A DNA stretch of 64,000 nucleotides. Origin: Catellatospora sp. IY07-71. GTDB taxonomy: Bacteria > Actinomycetota > Actinomycetes > Mycobacteriales > Micromonosporaceae. The notes below the pieces were generated by a model. That model ran no database searches, was not told the origin of the DNA, and was given only the letters and a program-made list of their open reading frames with translations. Positions 1 to 8,600 of the stretch are shown here, one piece after another (the stretch's first letter is position 1; every line of letters begins with the position of its first letter). Made by a program: the position numbers and the translations under genes. The stretch covers positions 2,719,501 through 2,783,500 of the forward strand of contig NZ_AP023360.1 of assembly GCF_018326265.1 (NCBI RefSeq), written 5' to 3'.

Positions 1-81
1 GTCGATCTCGTCGCGGTGCCGGTGGAAATGATCGACGCGGCTCCGGCCGGTCGGCCCGCTTTGGCCGTGGTGGCTGGTTAG
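1..81 (+). CDS. rimO: C-terminal end of probable ribosomal protein S12 methylthiotransferase RimO (partial)
   Basis: Only the last 26 residues are in the window, in frame 1, ending at the TAG at 79-81. The tail contains VDLVAVPVEMIDAA, which resembles the end of the TRAM domain of actinobacterial RimO. RimO commonly lies just upstream of pgsA in this phylum, and pgsA starts one base after this stop. The identification rests on that context and on a short tail motif, so it is tentative. Confidence 0.5.
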   Translation, partial: VDLVAVPVEMIDAAPAGRPALAVVAG

Positions 82-82
82 C

Positions 83-673
83 GTGTCCGCCGTGCAGGAA
101 CGTTCACGCCGAGTGCCGCTGCTCAACGCCGCCAACGTTCTCACGGTGGTGCGTATCGTGCTGGTGCCCGTCTTCGTGGCACTGGTGATCGTTTCTGGGA
201 TGACCGACGAGCGCTGGCGGATCGCGGCCGCGATCACGTTCGGCGTGGCGTCGTTCACCGACTACGTCGACGGCTGGATCGCCCGCCGCTTCGAGCTGGT
301 GACCTCGTTCGGCAAGGTGGCCGACCCGATCGCGGACAAGGCCCTGACCGGTTCCGCGCTGGTGCTGCTGAGCTGGTACGACGCGCTCCCGTGGTGGGTC
401 ACCGTGGTGATCCTGGTGCGCGAGTGGGGCATCACGCTGCTGCGCTTCTGGGTCATCCGGTACGGGGTCATCGCGGCGAGCCGCGGCGGCAAGCTGAAGA
501 CCGTGCTCCAGATCGCCGCGATCGCGTGGTACCTGTGGCCGTTCGAGCAGCCGTGGGCCGCCGTCGGCCCCTGGCTGATGGGCGCGGCGCTGCTGGTCAC
601 CGTGGTCACCGGGATCGACTACGTGATCGCCGCGATCCGGCTGCGCCGCGGCGCGACCGAGCCCGCCCCGTGA
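83..673 (+). CDS. pgsA: CDP-alcohol phosphatidyltransferase (phosphatidylglycerophosphate synthase)
   Basis: This 196-residue integral membrane enzyme would condense CDP-diacylglycerol with glycerol-3-phosphate to make phosphatidylglycerophosphate, the first committed step toward phosphatidylglycerol and cardiolipin. The full CDP-alcohol phosphotransferase signature D-x2-DG-x2-AR-x8-G-x3-D-x3-D is visible: D60, D63, G64, A67, R68, G77, D81 and D85. Several hydrophobic segments flank it. The GTG start follows the upstream stop by one base, and the 3' end overlaps the next gene by four bases (GTGA), so it is part of a coupled operon. Other CDP-alcohol acceptors cannot be excluded from sequence alone, but the position before pncC supports pgsA. 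Confidence 0.92.
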   Translation: MSAVQERSRRVPLLNAANVLTVVRIVLVPVFVALVIVSGMTDERWRIAAAITFGVASFTDYVDGWIARRFELVTSFGKVADPIADKALTGSALVLLSWYDALPWWVTVVILVREWGITLLRFWVIRYGVIAASRGGKLKTVLQIAAIAWYLWPFEQPWAAVGPWLMGAALLVTVVTGIDYVIAAIRLRRGATEPAP

Positions 674-1545
674 TCGAGGAGTACCTGCGCCGCCTCGGCG
701 TGCCCCGCCGTGCCCCCTCGGCGGCGTACCTGCGCGAGCTGCACCGGGCGCACGTGGCCCGCATTCCGTACACCAACATGGAGATCCTGCTGGGCCGGCC
801 GGGCACGGTCGCGCCGGAGCACGCGCTGCGCCAGATCACGACCGGCCGGGGCGGCTACTGCTTCCAGCTCAACGGCGCGTTCAGCGAGCTGCTGCGGGAG
901 CTGGGCTTCACGGTCACCCTGCATCGCGGGTACGTGGTGAGCGACCCGGCGGTCGCCGAGACCGACCTGAACCACCTGGCGTTGCTGGTGCACGGCCTGC
1001 CCGACCCGGCCCACCCGGACGGCGTGTGGCTGGCCGACACCGGCCTCGGCGACGCCCTGCACGACCCGCTGCCGCTGCGCGCCGGGGAGCATCCGCAGGG
1101 CCCGTTCTCGTACGCCCTGGGGGACACGCTGCGGGCGGAGCCCGGCTGGCGGCTGCGGCACGACCCGGCCGGCTCCTTCGCGGCCTGCGACATCGCCGCC
1201 GCGCCGGCCGCGCTGGGCGACTTCGCGGGCGCGCACGAGCACCTGTCCACCTCGCCGCGCTCGCCGTTCACCGGGCTGTTCTCGGCCCAGCGGCGCACCG
1301 CCGACGGGGTGCAGATCCTGCGCAGCTGCGTGCTGACCACGCACGACGCGGACGGCCGCCGCGAGGAGCACCTTCCGACGCGTACCGCCTGGCGGGAAGC
1401 GCTGGCCGACGTGTTCGGCCTGGCCGACGACGAGCTGGACCGGCTCTGGCCCGACGTCGCGGCCGCCTATGAGAGGTGGGCCGCCGAGCGGGCCGCCGTG
1501 CCCGCGCCGCGTGCCGGGGGCGCACCGGTGGGGGAGCCCGCGTGA
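670..1545 (+). CDS. nat: Arylamine N-acetyltransferase
   Basis: The 291-residue product belongs to the NAT family, which transfers acetyl groups from acetyl-CoA to arylamines or hydrazines through a Cys-His-Asp triad. All three residues are visible: C64 in RGGYCFQLN, H102 in DLNHLALLV and D123 in WLADTGLGD. The GTG start overlaps the pgsA stop as GTGA, and its own stop overlaps the next GTG by four bases, so it sits tightly inside a housekeeping operon. Its length is normal for bacterial NATs. The natural substrate is unknown. Some actinomycete NAT homologues act as amide synthases in biosynthesis, but nothing biosynthetic surrounds this one. Confidence 0.93.
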   Translation: MIEEYLRRLGVPRRAPSAAYLRELHRAHVARIPYTNMEILLGRPGTVAPEHALRQITTGRGGYCFQLNGAFSELLRELGFTVTLHRGYVVSDPAVAETDLNHLALLVHGLPDPAHPDGVWLADTGLGDALHDPLPLRAGEHPQGPFSYALGDTLRAEPGWRLRHDPAGSFAACDIAAAPAALGDFAGAHEHLSTSPRSPFTGLFSAQRRTADGVQILRSCVLTTHDADGRREEHLPTRTAWREALADVFGLADDELDRLWPDVAAAYERWAAERAAVPAPRAGGAPVGEPA

Positions 1546-2015
1546 CCGAGCTCGCGGCGCTGGTGGAACAGCTGGTCGCGCGCGGGGAGACGGTCGCCGC
1601 CGCCGAGTCGCTGACCGGGGGCCTGCTCACCGCGACCCTGGTGACCGTGCCGGGGGTGAGCCGGGTGCTGCGCGGCGGGCTGGTGGTGTACGCCACAGAC
1701 CTCAAGCACAGCCTCGCCGGGGTGGACGCGGACCTGCTCGCCGAGCGCGGGCCGGTCGACCCGGATGTGGCACTGGCCCTGGCCAGGGGCGCCCGTGAGC
1801 GCTGCGGCGCCGACTGGGGCCTGGCCACGACCGGGGTGGCCGGTCCCGGCCCGCAGGACGGCGTGCCCGCCGGGAGGGTGTACGTGGCGCTCGCCGGTCC
1901 GGGCGGGCTCGGCCGGGTACGCGCCCTCGACATCGATGGTGACCGTTCTCACGTACGGCAGGCGGCGGTGGAAAGTGCCCTTGACCTGCTGCGTGATGCT
2001 GTCGCCATACCGTGA
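1542..2015 (+). CDS. pncC: Nicotinamide-nucleotide amidohydrolase PncC (CinA C-terminal domain)
   Basis: The 157-residue protein matches the stand-alone CinA C-terminal domain, which deamidates nicotinamide mononucleotide to nicotinic acid mononucleotide in NAD salvage. The signature AESLTGG lies near residue 22 and the TTGVAGPG segment is conserved. The N-terminal COG1058 domain of full CinA is absent. The GTG start overlaps the upstream stop (GTGA). The gene is followed by a 210-base gap before clgR, the usual actinobacterial order, so it probably ends the rimO-pgsA-nat-pncC operon. Confidence 0.9.
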   Translation: MTELAALVEQLVARGETVAAAESLTGGLLTATLVTVPGVSRVLRGGLVVYATDLKHSLAGVDADLLAERGPVDPDVALALARGARERCGADWGLATTGVAGPGPQDGVPAGRVYVALAGPGGLGRVRALDIDGDRSHVRQAAVESALDLLRDAVAIP

Positions 2016-2148
2016 TCTGTTTATTGCCCGGGCGAGGTTTGGGGTCACTGCCGTAGTGTGTATTCCTATGGCGCCGGCCGCCGAGCAAGTTCCGCACCGC
2101 CCCGGCGGGGCGGGGTGTCGAAATGGCATGAAGAGAGTACGGTTCTTC

Positions 2149-2190
2149 TCAGCCGTCGGTGACAACCGGCGGCTGACGGCATATCAGCCG
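2149..2190. promoter_or_regulatory. Three alternating copies of TCAGCCG upstream of the clgR-like gene
   Basis: TCAGCCG occurs at 2149-2155, inverted as CGGCTGA at 2170-2176, and again as TCAGCCG at 2184-2190. This makes two overlapping inverted repeats with spacers of 14 and 7 bases, 36 to 77 bases before the ATG of the regulator. It could be an autoregulatory operator. The assignment is inference from symmetry and position, as no published site is being matched. Confidence 0.4.
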
Positions 2191-2225
2191 ACAGTAGTTA
2201 CGGGGCACAGTACAGGGGGTGCGAC

Positions 2226-2684
2226 ATGGTGCTTCTGCGTCGAGTGATCGGTGATGCCCTCCGTGCCCGCCGCCAGGGCCAGCACCGCACCCTGCGCGAG
2301 GTCTCCACGGCCGCGAACGTCAGTCTCGGATACCTGTCCGAGATCGAGCGGGGGCAGAAGGAGGCGTCCAGCGAGCTGCTGACCTCGATCTGCGACGCGC
2401 TCGGCGCGCGGCTGTCCGAGGTGCTGCGCGAGGTCAGTGACACGATGGCGGTCGCCGAGCAGGTCGAGGGCGTGCTGACGCCCCCGGCGCCGCGCGGCGT
2501 CGACCAGGCGGCCGAGGCGATGGTGCCGCTGCCGCACCGCCCGCGCACCGAGGTGGCCACCGACGGCCAGGTCTCGGTCACGGTCCGGCGCGAGAACCCG
2601 CTGCGCACCACGCTGCGGACGACCCGCAACATCCGCCCCGGCAACACGGGCAACACCCGCGGCCGCGAGGTCGTCAGCGTCTGA
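2226..2684 (+). CDS. clgR: XRE-family transcriptional regulator, ClgR-like
   Basis: The 152-residue protein has an N-terminal helix-turn-helix, with [20 protein letters not shown] at about residues 22-41 followed by [11 protein letters not shown]. This is characteristic of ClgR, the actinobacterial activator of clp protease genes. The C-terminal half is low in predicted order and rich in Arg and Thr. The ATG follows an AG-rich stretch (CAGGGGGTGCGAC). The position between pncC and the recA region is the conserved locus for this regulator. It probably acts as a DNA-binding activator in proteolytic and DNA-damage stress. Target genes cannot be seen here. Confidence 0.85.
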   Translation: MVLLRRVIGDALRARRQGQHRTLREVSTAANVSLGYLSEIERGQKEASSELLTSICDALGARLSEVLREVSDTMAVAEQVEGVLTPPAPRGVDQAAEAMVPLPHRPRTEVATDGQVSVTVRRENPLRTTLRTTRNIRPGNTGNTRGREVVSV

Positions 2685-2690
2685 CCCCAA

Positions 2691-2740
2691 GGAAGGGCAC
2701 CTTCTTAACGGTTTCCGTAGAGGAAGGGCACCTTCTTAAC
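2691..2740 (+). repeat. Paired GGAAGGGCACCTTCTTAAC element
   Basis: Two direct copies of a 19-base unit lie at 2691-2709 and 2722-2740, separated by a 12-base spacer, beginning six bases after the clgR stop. Each copy contains GAAGG-GCA-CCTTC, which can form a small hairpin. Nearly the same 50-base block recurs at 35731-35780, and rearranged copies lie at 11863-11912 and 62621-62697. Confidence 0.85.
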
Positions 2741-2795
2741 GCGACGGGTCGACGGCTGCGTTTCGGCACGTCCGCGTGCTCTCGGTGGGAGCGCC

Positions 2796-2955
2796 TGCTG
2801 CGGCGCGTTCCAAGAGCGGGTCTTCCTGCCCCGATCCTCGCGAACGTCTGGCTGCTGAAGCTTGCTCAGGCGCGGCCTTCGTGCCCGTCAGCTTCGCGAG
2901 CGGTCGGGTGCTGAAGCTTGATCAAACGGGGCCTTCGTGCCCGTCGGCTTCGCGA
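2796..2955 (+). repeat. Three-copy tandem repeat, period about 56 bases
   Basis: A 47-base block containing TGCTGAAGCTTG and GGCCTTCGTGCCCGTC occurs at 2853-2899 and 2909-2955, and a degenerate copy lies at about 2796-2843. The period is 56 bases. No open reading frame with family resemblance covers it. The array lies directly upstream of the TetR relic and may be the debris of a deleted gene. Confidence 0.7.
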
Positions 2956-2968
2956 CGGCCGGGCGGCG

Positions 2969-3134
2969 ATGCCCACGACCCGGACCGGCGACGACCCGGT
3001 CGCGGCCTGGTCCCTGGCCCACGGCTTCGCCACTCTCTGGCAGTCCGGCCGCCTGCGCAACCTCGCCCGGGGACACCGACCCCCTGCCCGCCTTGCGCGC
3101 CGCCGCCACCTTCCTCTTCCCGTCCCGCCCCTGA
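2969..3134 (+). pseudogene. Relic of a TetR-family regulator C-terminal domain
   Basis: The first reading frame gives DDPVAAWSLAHGFATLWQSG followed by RLRNLARG, a recognisable TetR C-terminal WHG-type helix. The frame then breaks near 3070-3078. The adjacent frame continues as DTDPLPALRAAATFLFPSRP and stops at 3134, as a TetR C-terminus would. No DNA-binding domain precedes it. This looks like the decayed tail of a deleted regulator gene. It has no intact function. Confidence 0.6.
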
Positions 3135-3219
3135 CCGCCCCGCCCGACCGACCTGCGCCGGCAGCTCGCCCGCTCGGCCCGCTCCCGCGCTCGGCCCGCC
3201 TCACGTCGGCGCGGCGACC

Positions 3220-3302
3220 CCAAGATCGTCTAAGTTGCCTGGCACATGGGCGTATCTTGGCCGCCCATGTGCCCATCTGCCTGGCAACTTAGACGATCTT
3301 GG
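3220..3302. repeat. Long hairpin, family B (CCAAGATC...TTGCC)
   Basis: The perfect 20-base arms are CCAAGATCGTCTAAGTTGCC at 3220-3239 and its complement at 3283-3302, enclosing about 43 bases. Related hairpins lie at 28195-28275 and 41498-41580. It lies in the 320-base gap after the TetR relic. It may end transcription or be a non-autonomous palindromic element. Confidence 0.8.
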
Positions 3303-3342
3303 CTGTGACGGCTGCCCGTCGCTGGCCCGTGGGCGGCGCGCG

Positions 3343-3417
3343 CGTCGATCTTGCGCGAAGTGTTGCCCTTTTATCCGCAAAGAGCGTTTCGCACCCACAG
3401 TTCGCGCAAGATCGACG
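3343..3417. repeat. Long hairpin, family D (CGTCGATCTTGCGCGAA)
   Basis: Perfect 17-base arms at 3343-3359 and 3401-3417 enclose a 41-base, comparatively AT-rich loop. It lies 39 bases beyond the stop of the minus-strand SAM hydrolase gene, so it could be that transcript's 3' structure. The arm contains GATCTTG, a theme shared with the other hairpin families of this window. Confidence 0.75.
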
Positions 3418-3456
3418 GGGAGAGGGGCGGGAGAGGGTTCGGGGGGAGGGTGGGGG

Positions 3457-4272
3457 TTAGGAGATGCGGATTATGTCGCCGGGGGTTACGGCGAGCATTA
3501 CGGCGGCGCGGCCGCCGTTGACGGCGATGGCTACGCGGTCGGCGGAGTCGGCGTAGACGACCAGGCCGCCGGAGGGGGCGTCGGCGAAGGTGGAGCCGCG
3601 TACGGCGCGGCAGCCGCCGACGGTGAGGCGGTCGGGGAGCTGTTCGAGGGCCGCGCCGACGGCGGCGAGCTGTACGTTGCCGAAGCGGTCGACCGTCAGC
3701 ACCTCGGCTTCCAGCCAGCCGTCGCCGAGGGCCACCACGGGGTCGGGGAGCTGGACGAGTTCGTCGAGCGCGACGGCGGGCCCGGCGTCGGCGGGGTCGG
3801 CGCCGCGGGCCAGCCGGGCGGCGACGGGGGCGAACACGTCGCGGCCGTGGAAGGTGCGGGACACGTTCGGGGCGAACCAGTCGGCGCTGGCCAGCTCGTA
3901 CGCCGCGGTGACGCCGCCGAGCGCCTGCGCGGCCCATACCAGCAGGCCGTTGTCGGGGCCGACGAGCAGGCCGCGCGGGGTCCGCAGCAGCACGGGACGG
4001 CGGACCGTGCCCACACCGGGGTCGACGACCGCCAGGTGTACGGCGTCGGGCAGGTACGGCACGGTCTGGGCGAGCACGGCCGCGCCGCGGGTGATGTCGC
4101 CGGGCGCGATCAGGTGGGTGACGTCGATGATCCGGGCTTCGGGAGCGCCGCGGGCGATCATCCCGTGGCAGGCCGCGACGAACCCGTCCGACAGTCCGTA
4201 GTCGGTCGTGAACGAGATGTAGTCGTATCCGGGCATGCCTACGAAGGTAGACCGATCCGGTCCGTTGTCCAC
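3457..4272 (-). CDS. SAM hydrolase / SAM hydroxide adenosyltransferase family (DUF62)
   Basis: The product (271 residues from GTG 4272, or 259 from ATG 4236) belongs to the fluorinase/chlorinase-like family. Members lacking the halogenation loop hydrolyse S-adenosylmethionine to adenosine and methionine using water. Visible landmarks are FTTDYGLSDGFVAACHG near the start, the VVDPGVGTVRRP motif with catalytic Asp and Arg, FHGRDVFAPVAARLA with the catalytic His, and FGNVQL in the C-terminal domain. The GTG at 4272 overlaps the stop of the upstream acyltransferase as TAGTG, suggesting translational coupling. The ATG at 4236 (MPGYDYISF) is the alternative start. Confidence 0.88.
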   Translation of the reverse strand: MDNGPDRSTFVGMPGYDYISFTTDYGLSDGFVAACHGMIARGAPEARIIDVTHLIAPGDITRGAAVLAQTVPYLPDAVHLAVVDPGVGTVRRPVLLRTPRGLLVGPDNGLLVWAAQALGGVTAAYELASADWFAPNVSRTFHGRDVFAPVAARLARGADPADAGPAVALDELVQLPDPVVALGDGWLEAEVLTVDRFGNVQLAAVGAALEQLPDRLTVGGCRAVRGSTFADAPSGGLVVYADSADRVAIAVNGGRAAVMLAVTPGDIIRIS

Positions 4273-5498
4273 TATGGCCGGCGCGGCGCGCTCGCCTCCT
4301 CGGCCGAGGCGTCCTCGACTGCCGGTTCACGCGGCGCGGGCACCGCCGCGGACTGCGTATCCGCCGCCTTCTCCGCCTCGGCGGCGCGTCGGGCGGCGGC
4401 CGCCGCCGTGCCACGGCGGTGCAGGTTGCGGAACAGCAGCAACACCGGGATCGTGCAGATCAGCGGGCCGATGATGGCCAGCGGCCGGGTCAACCACCAG
4501 CCCAGGTCCACGTCGGCGGGCTTGTCCATGTCGTAGCGCAGCCACAGCCAGGTCAGGAACAGGAAGATGGCCATGCCGGTGGTGTGCACCAGGTAGAGCG
4601 GCAGCGAGAACTCGTTGATCAGCTCGTTGGCGCGCTTCCAGCGGGGGCGTTCCAGCAGCACCTGCATGCGCGGGCGGAGCAGCTCGGCGAATCCGATCTG
4701 GAACGCCAGCAGTGCCACGATGACGAAGGTGGGCGGGGCCATGTTGGAGAAGCGCTCGCCGGGCACGCCGACCATGGAGCCCGGATACAGCCCGGAGCCG
4801 ACGAGGCCGACCAGCCCGAACAGGCCGGTCCAGAGCAGCGCCCAGTCGTTGCGCCGGGGTGAGTCGACCACGTTCTGGTAGAAGAAGCCCGCCTGGTGGG
4901 CCAGGCCCCACACCAGCACCATGTTCAGCCAGCCGATGTCCTCCAGGTCGCTGCCGAAGCGCAGCACGTCGACCATCATCGACGCGCCCGCCAGCCAGAC
5001 CAGGGCCAGCACCCCGGCCTTGCGGTGCAGCCACAGGCTGACCGGCAGCAGCGCGATCAGCATCAGGTACACCCCGAGGAACCACAGCGGGCTGACCACC
5101 AGCTTCACCGCGCGGCCCACGCCGGTGAGGTTGAAGTACGCCCCGATGAGGGAGCCCAGGCCGATCCACAGCAGCAGCACGATCCCGGCGGGGATGAGCA
5201 GCTGCCCCATGCGCCGCCCGATGAACGCGCCCATGGTCACCCCGCGGGAGCGGGCCTTCTCCCAGGTGCGCAGGTGCACGAAGCCGCCGATGAAGAAGAA
5301 CAGCGGCATGACCTGCAGCAGCCAGGTGGCCAGCCACAGCCCCCGGGTGAAGCCGAGCGGGCTGGTGGCGTGCGGGCCGTCGTCGCGCCAGTCCAGGATG
5401 GTGAACGCCCAGTGCCACAGCACCACCACGATCAGGCTCAGCGCCCGGAGGAAGTCCACATAGGAGTCACGGCGCGTGGGGGCGGCGGCGACGGTCAT
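4272..5498 (-). CDS. Membrane acyltransferase, acyltransferase-3 family
   Basis: This is a 408-residue multi-spanning membrane protein. The N-terminal SYVDFLRALSLIVVVLWHW and the later PLFFFIGGFVHLRTWEKA are typical of acyltransferase-3 (OafA-like) proteins, which move acyl groups onto cell-surface sugars or lipids. About ten hydrophobic helices are followed by an Ala/Glu-rich cytoplasmic tail. Start chosen at ATG 5498 (MTVAAAPTRR); an upstream in-frame start at 5510 adds four residues. It is co-transcribed with the SAM hydrolase gene, with a one-base overlap. The acceptor is unknown. Confidence 0.85.
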   Translation of the reverse strand: MTVAAAPTRRDSYVDFLRALSLIVVVLWHWAFTILDWRDDGPHATSPLGFTRGLWLATWLLQVMPLFFFIGGFVHLRTWEKARSRGVTMGAFIGRRMGQLLIPAGIVLLLWIGLGSLIGAYFNLTGVGRAVKLVVSPLWFLGVYLMLIALLPVSLWLHRKAGVLALVWLAGASMMVDVLRFGSDLEDIGWLNMVLVWGLAHQAGFFYQNVVDSPRRNDWALLWTGLFGLVGLVGSGLYPGSMVGVPGERFSNMAPPTFVIVALLAFQIGFAELLRPRMQVLLERPRWKRANELINEFSLPLYLVHTTGMAIFLFLTWLWLRYDMDKPADVDLGWWLTRPLAIIGPLICTIPVLLLFRNLHRRGTAAAAARRAAEAEKAADTQSAAVPAPREPAVEDASAEEASAPRRP

Positions 5499-5607
5499 GA
5501 ACCGCAGCATGCCACCGTCCGGACGCGGCTCGCCAGCCCGTATCCGGCATCCCGTTCCCTGGTCTTTCCCTGACCGCCACCTCGGGGTGGCCGGGGCGGG
5601 CCGTCGG

Positions 5608-8600
5608 TCAGCCGCGGATGCGCAGGCCGCGGGGGGTGATGCGGAAGCCGGCCGCCTCCAGCGCCGCGCCGAGGGGGCTGCCGGTGACGGCCTCGCCGTC
5701 GGCGCGCTCCACGGTCAGCGCGCCCAGCGCGCCACTGGACACGGCCCCGGTCAGGGCTGCGGCCGCGGCGGCGAGCGCGGTCTCGTCGTCGGTGAAGGAG
5801 AGGAGGGTACGCCCACCGCGCTCGACGTACAGCGCCAGCGCGCCGCCGACGAGCACCACCAGCGCGCCCGCCTTGCGGCCCGGCCGGTGGCCCTCGGTGG
5901 TGTGCGGCCACGGCAGCGCCGCGCCGTAGGGGTTGGCCGGGTCGGTGGCGGCCAGCACCAGCGCCTTGCCCGCGCCGTCGCGCTCGGTGTACGAGCGCAG
6001 CCGGTCCACCGCCCCCGGCAGCGCGAACTGGGCCGCGCCCAGCCCTTCGACGAAGTAGCCGCGCCGGGCCGCGCCGCGCTCCTCCAGCGCGGACAGCACC
6101 GGATACACGGCGGCGAACCCGCCGGGCTGGTTTTCGGCGGCGACCGCGCCGCGGGTGACCACACCGTGCCGTTCCAGCAGCGCGTCGGCGAGCGCGGCGG
6201 CGCGGGCGGTGGGGTCGGTGTCCCGCGCGCCGAGCACGTGCCAGCGGCCCGCCGCGCTGGGCAGGTGGGCCATGCCGCCGAGCGCGGAGGAGAGGGACCG
6301 CCCGCCGGTCAGGCCGGGCCGCCGGTAGCGGGCGCGGCCCGGGGTCGGCTTGGCCCGGTGCGCGCCCCCGCCGCCGGACAGCAGCGCCCGCACCGGGGCG
6401 AGCGTGTCGTTGCTGACCAGCCCGGCCCAGACCAGGTCCCACACGGCGGCCAGCAGGTCGGCGTGCTCGGCCGCGGCCCGCTCGGCGAGCTGCCGGAAGA
6501 ACAGCGCCCCGCCGCCGAGGCTGTCGAGCACCGCCTCGTGCACCGGGGTCAGCGCGAGCTCCGCCGGGGGCGGGAGCAGCAGCGGGGCCGCGTCGGCGAA
6601 GGCCAGCACGACCCAGCCGTCGCTGCCGCCGATCGCGCCCGCCCCGGCCCACACCACCTCGCCGGTGGCGCACAGCTCGTCCAGGTAGGACGGCGTGTAG
6701 TCGGCCACGCGGCCGGGCAGCACCAGGCGTTCCAGCGCCGAGGCGGGCACCGGCACGCCCTGGATCTGGTCGACGGCGGCGGCGACCGCGTCGATGCCCT
6801 CGCTGCGCCGCCCCACATGCTGCCAGGCGGGCAGGAAACGGCCGAGCACGTCCGGCGGGACCGGCTCGATCTCCTTGCGGAGCGCGGCCAGGCTGCGGCG
6901 GCGCAGCGTACGCAGCACCTCCGCGTCACACCACTCGACGAAACCGCCGTCGGAGTGGGCGGTGAACTCGCCCGAGACCAGGCGTCCGGAGGCCGCCAGC
7001 CGGTGCAGCGTGTGCTCGACCACGGCCACGCCCAGCCCGAACCGCCGGGCGCAGTCGTCGGCCCGGAACGGGCCGTTGGTGCGCGCGTACCGCCCGATCA
7101 GGTCGAGCAGCGGGTCGGCGACCGGCGCGGCGTACGCGGCAGGCAGGCCGGGCGGCAGGGCCACGCCGAGCGCGTCGCGGTAGCGGCCCGCGTCCTCGGC
7201 GACGATCCAGCGCTCCTCGCCCGCCACCCGGACCGCGAGCACCCGCCCGGCGCGGGCCAGCGCCACGACCCAGTCCGCCTCGGCGCCCCGCTCGGTCATC
7301 TCGTCGTGGGTCAGGTCGCCGAGGCGGCGCAGCATCTCCACGGTGTCCTCGGCGTCGCGGACCCGCCGGTCGGCCCAGCGCAGCCGCAGCGCCGTCTCCG
7401 CGATCACCGCCGGGTCGAGCAGCTCGCGCAGCTCGATACGGCCCAGCAGCTCGCCCAGCAGCGTCGGGTCCAGCGCCAGCGCGGCGGCCCGGCGCTCGGC
7501 CAGCGGCACGTCCTCGCCGTACAGGAACGCGCCGACGTAGCCGAACAGCAGCGAGCGGGCGAACGGCGACGGCTGCGGGGTGGACACCTCCACCATACGG
7601 ATCTTCCGGGCGGCGATGTCGCGCATCATCGAGGCCAGCGACGGCAGGTCGAACACGTCGCGCAGGCACTCCCGCGCCGCCTCCAGGGTCACCGGGAAGT
7701 CGGGGTAGTCGCGGGCCACGTCGAGCAGCTGGGCGGCCCGCTGGCGCTGCTGCCACAGCGGCTGGCGGCGGCCCGGATCGCGGCGGGGCAGCAGCAGCGA
7801 ACGCGCCGCGCACTCGCGGAACCGGGACGCGAACAGCGCCGAGCCGCCGACCGTCTCGGCCACCAGCGACTCGATCTCGTCGGCGTCGAACGCGAACACG
7901 TCCGCCGCGGGCGGCTCGTCGGCGGTCTCCGGCAGCCGGACCACGATCCCGTCGTCGGCGGCGTGCACCTGCGCGTCGACGCCGTACCGCTCGCGCAGCC
8001 GCTGGCCGATGGCCAGCGCCCAGGGCGCGTTGACGGGCGCGCCGAGCACGTTGTGCAGCACGATGCGCCAGTCGCCCAGCTCGTCGCGGAAGCGCTCGAC
8101 CAGCACCGTCCGGTCGTCGGGCAGGTGCCGGGTGGCGGCCCGCTGCTCCTCCAGGTATGCCGTCAGGTTGCTCTTCGCGGCCTCGTCGAGACTGTCCAGG
8201 CTGGCCGGGTTGCGCAAGAACGCGCCGAGCGCCTTGCCCAGCGCCACGGGGCGGCCCGCCTGGTCGCCCTTCCAGAACGGCAGCCGGGCGGGCTGGCCGG
8301 GGGCGGGCGAGACCAGCACCCGGTCGGGGGTGATGTCCTCGATGCGCCACGAGCTGGTGCCCAGCGCGAACACGTCGCCCACGCGCGACTCGTACACCAT
8401 CTCCTCGTCCAGCTCGCCGACCCGGGACGCCTTCTCGGAACCGGCGAGGAAGACGCCGAACAGGCCGCGGTCGGGGATGGTGCCGCCGGAGGTGACCGCC
8501 AGGCGCTGATTGCCGGGGCGGCCGGTGAGCAGGTCCGCCGCGCGGTCCCAGACGATGCGCGGGCGCAGCTCGGCGAACGCGGTCGACGGGTAGCGCCCGG

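Noticed and set aside
2776-4536. A 586-codon plus-strand open frame
   Set aside because: It covers repeats, a TetR relic and the antisense strand of the SAM hydrolase gene, and its translation is low-complexity Gly/Val/Ala. It is a high-GC shadow frame.
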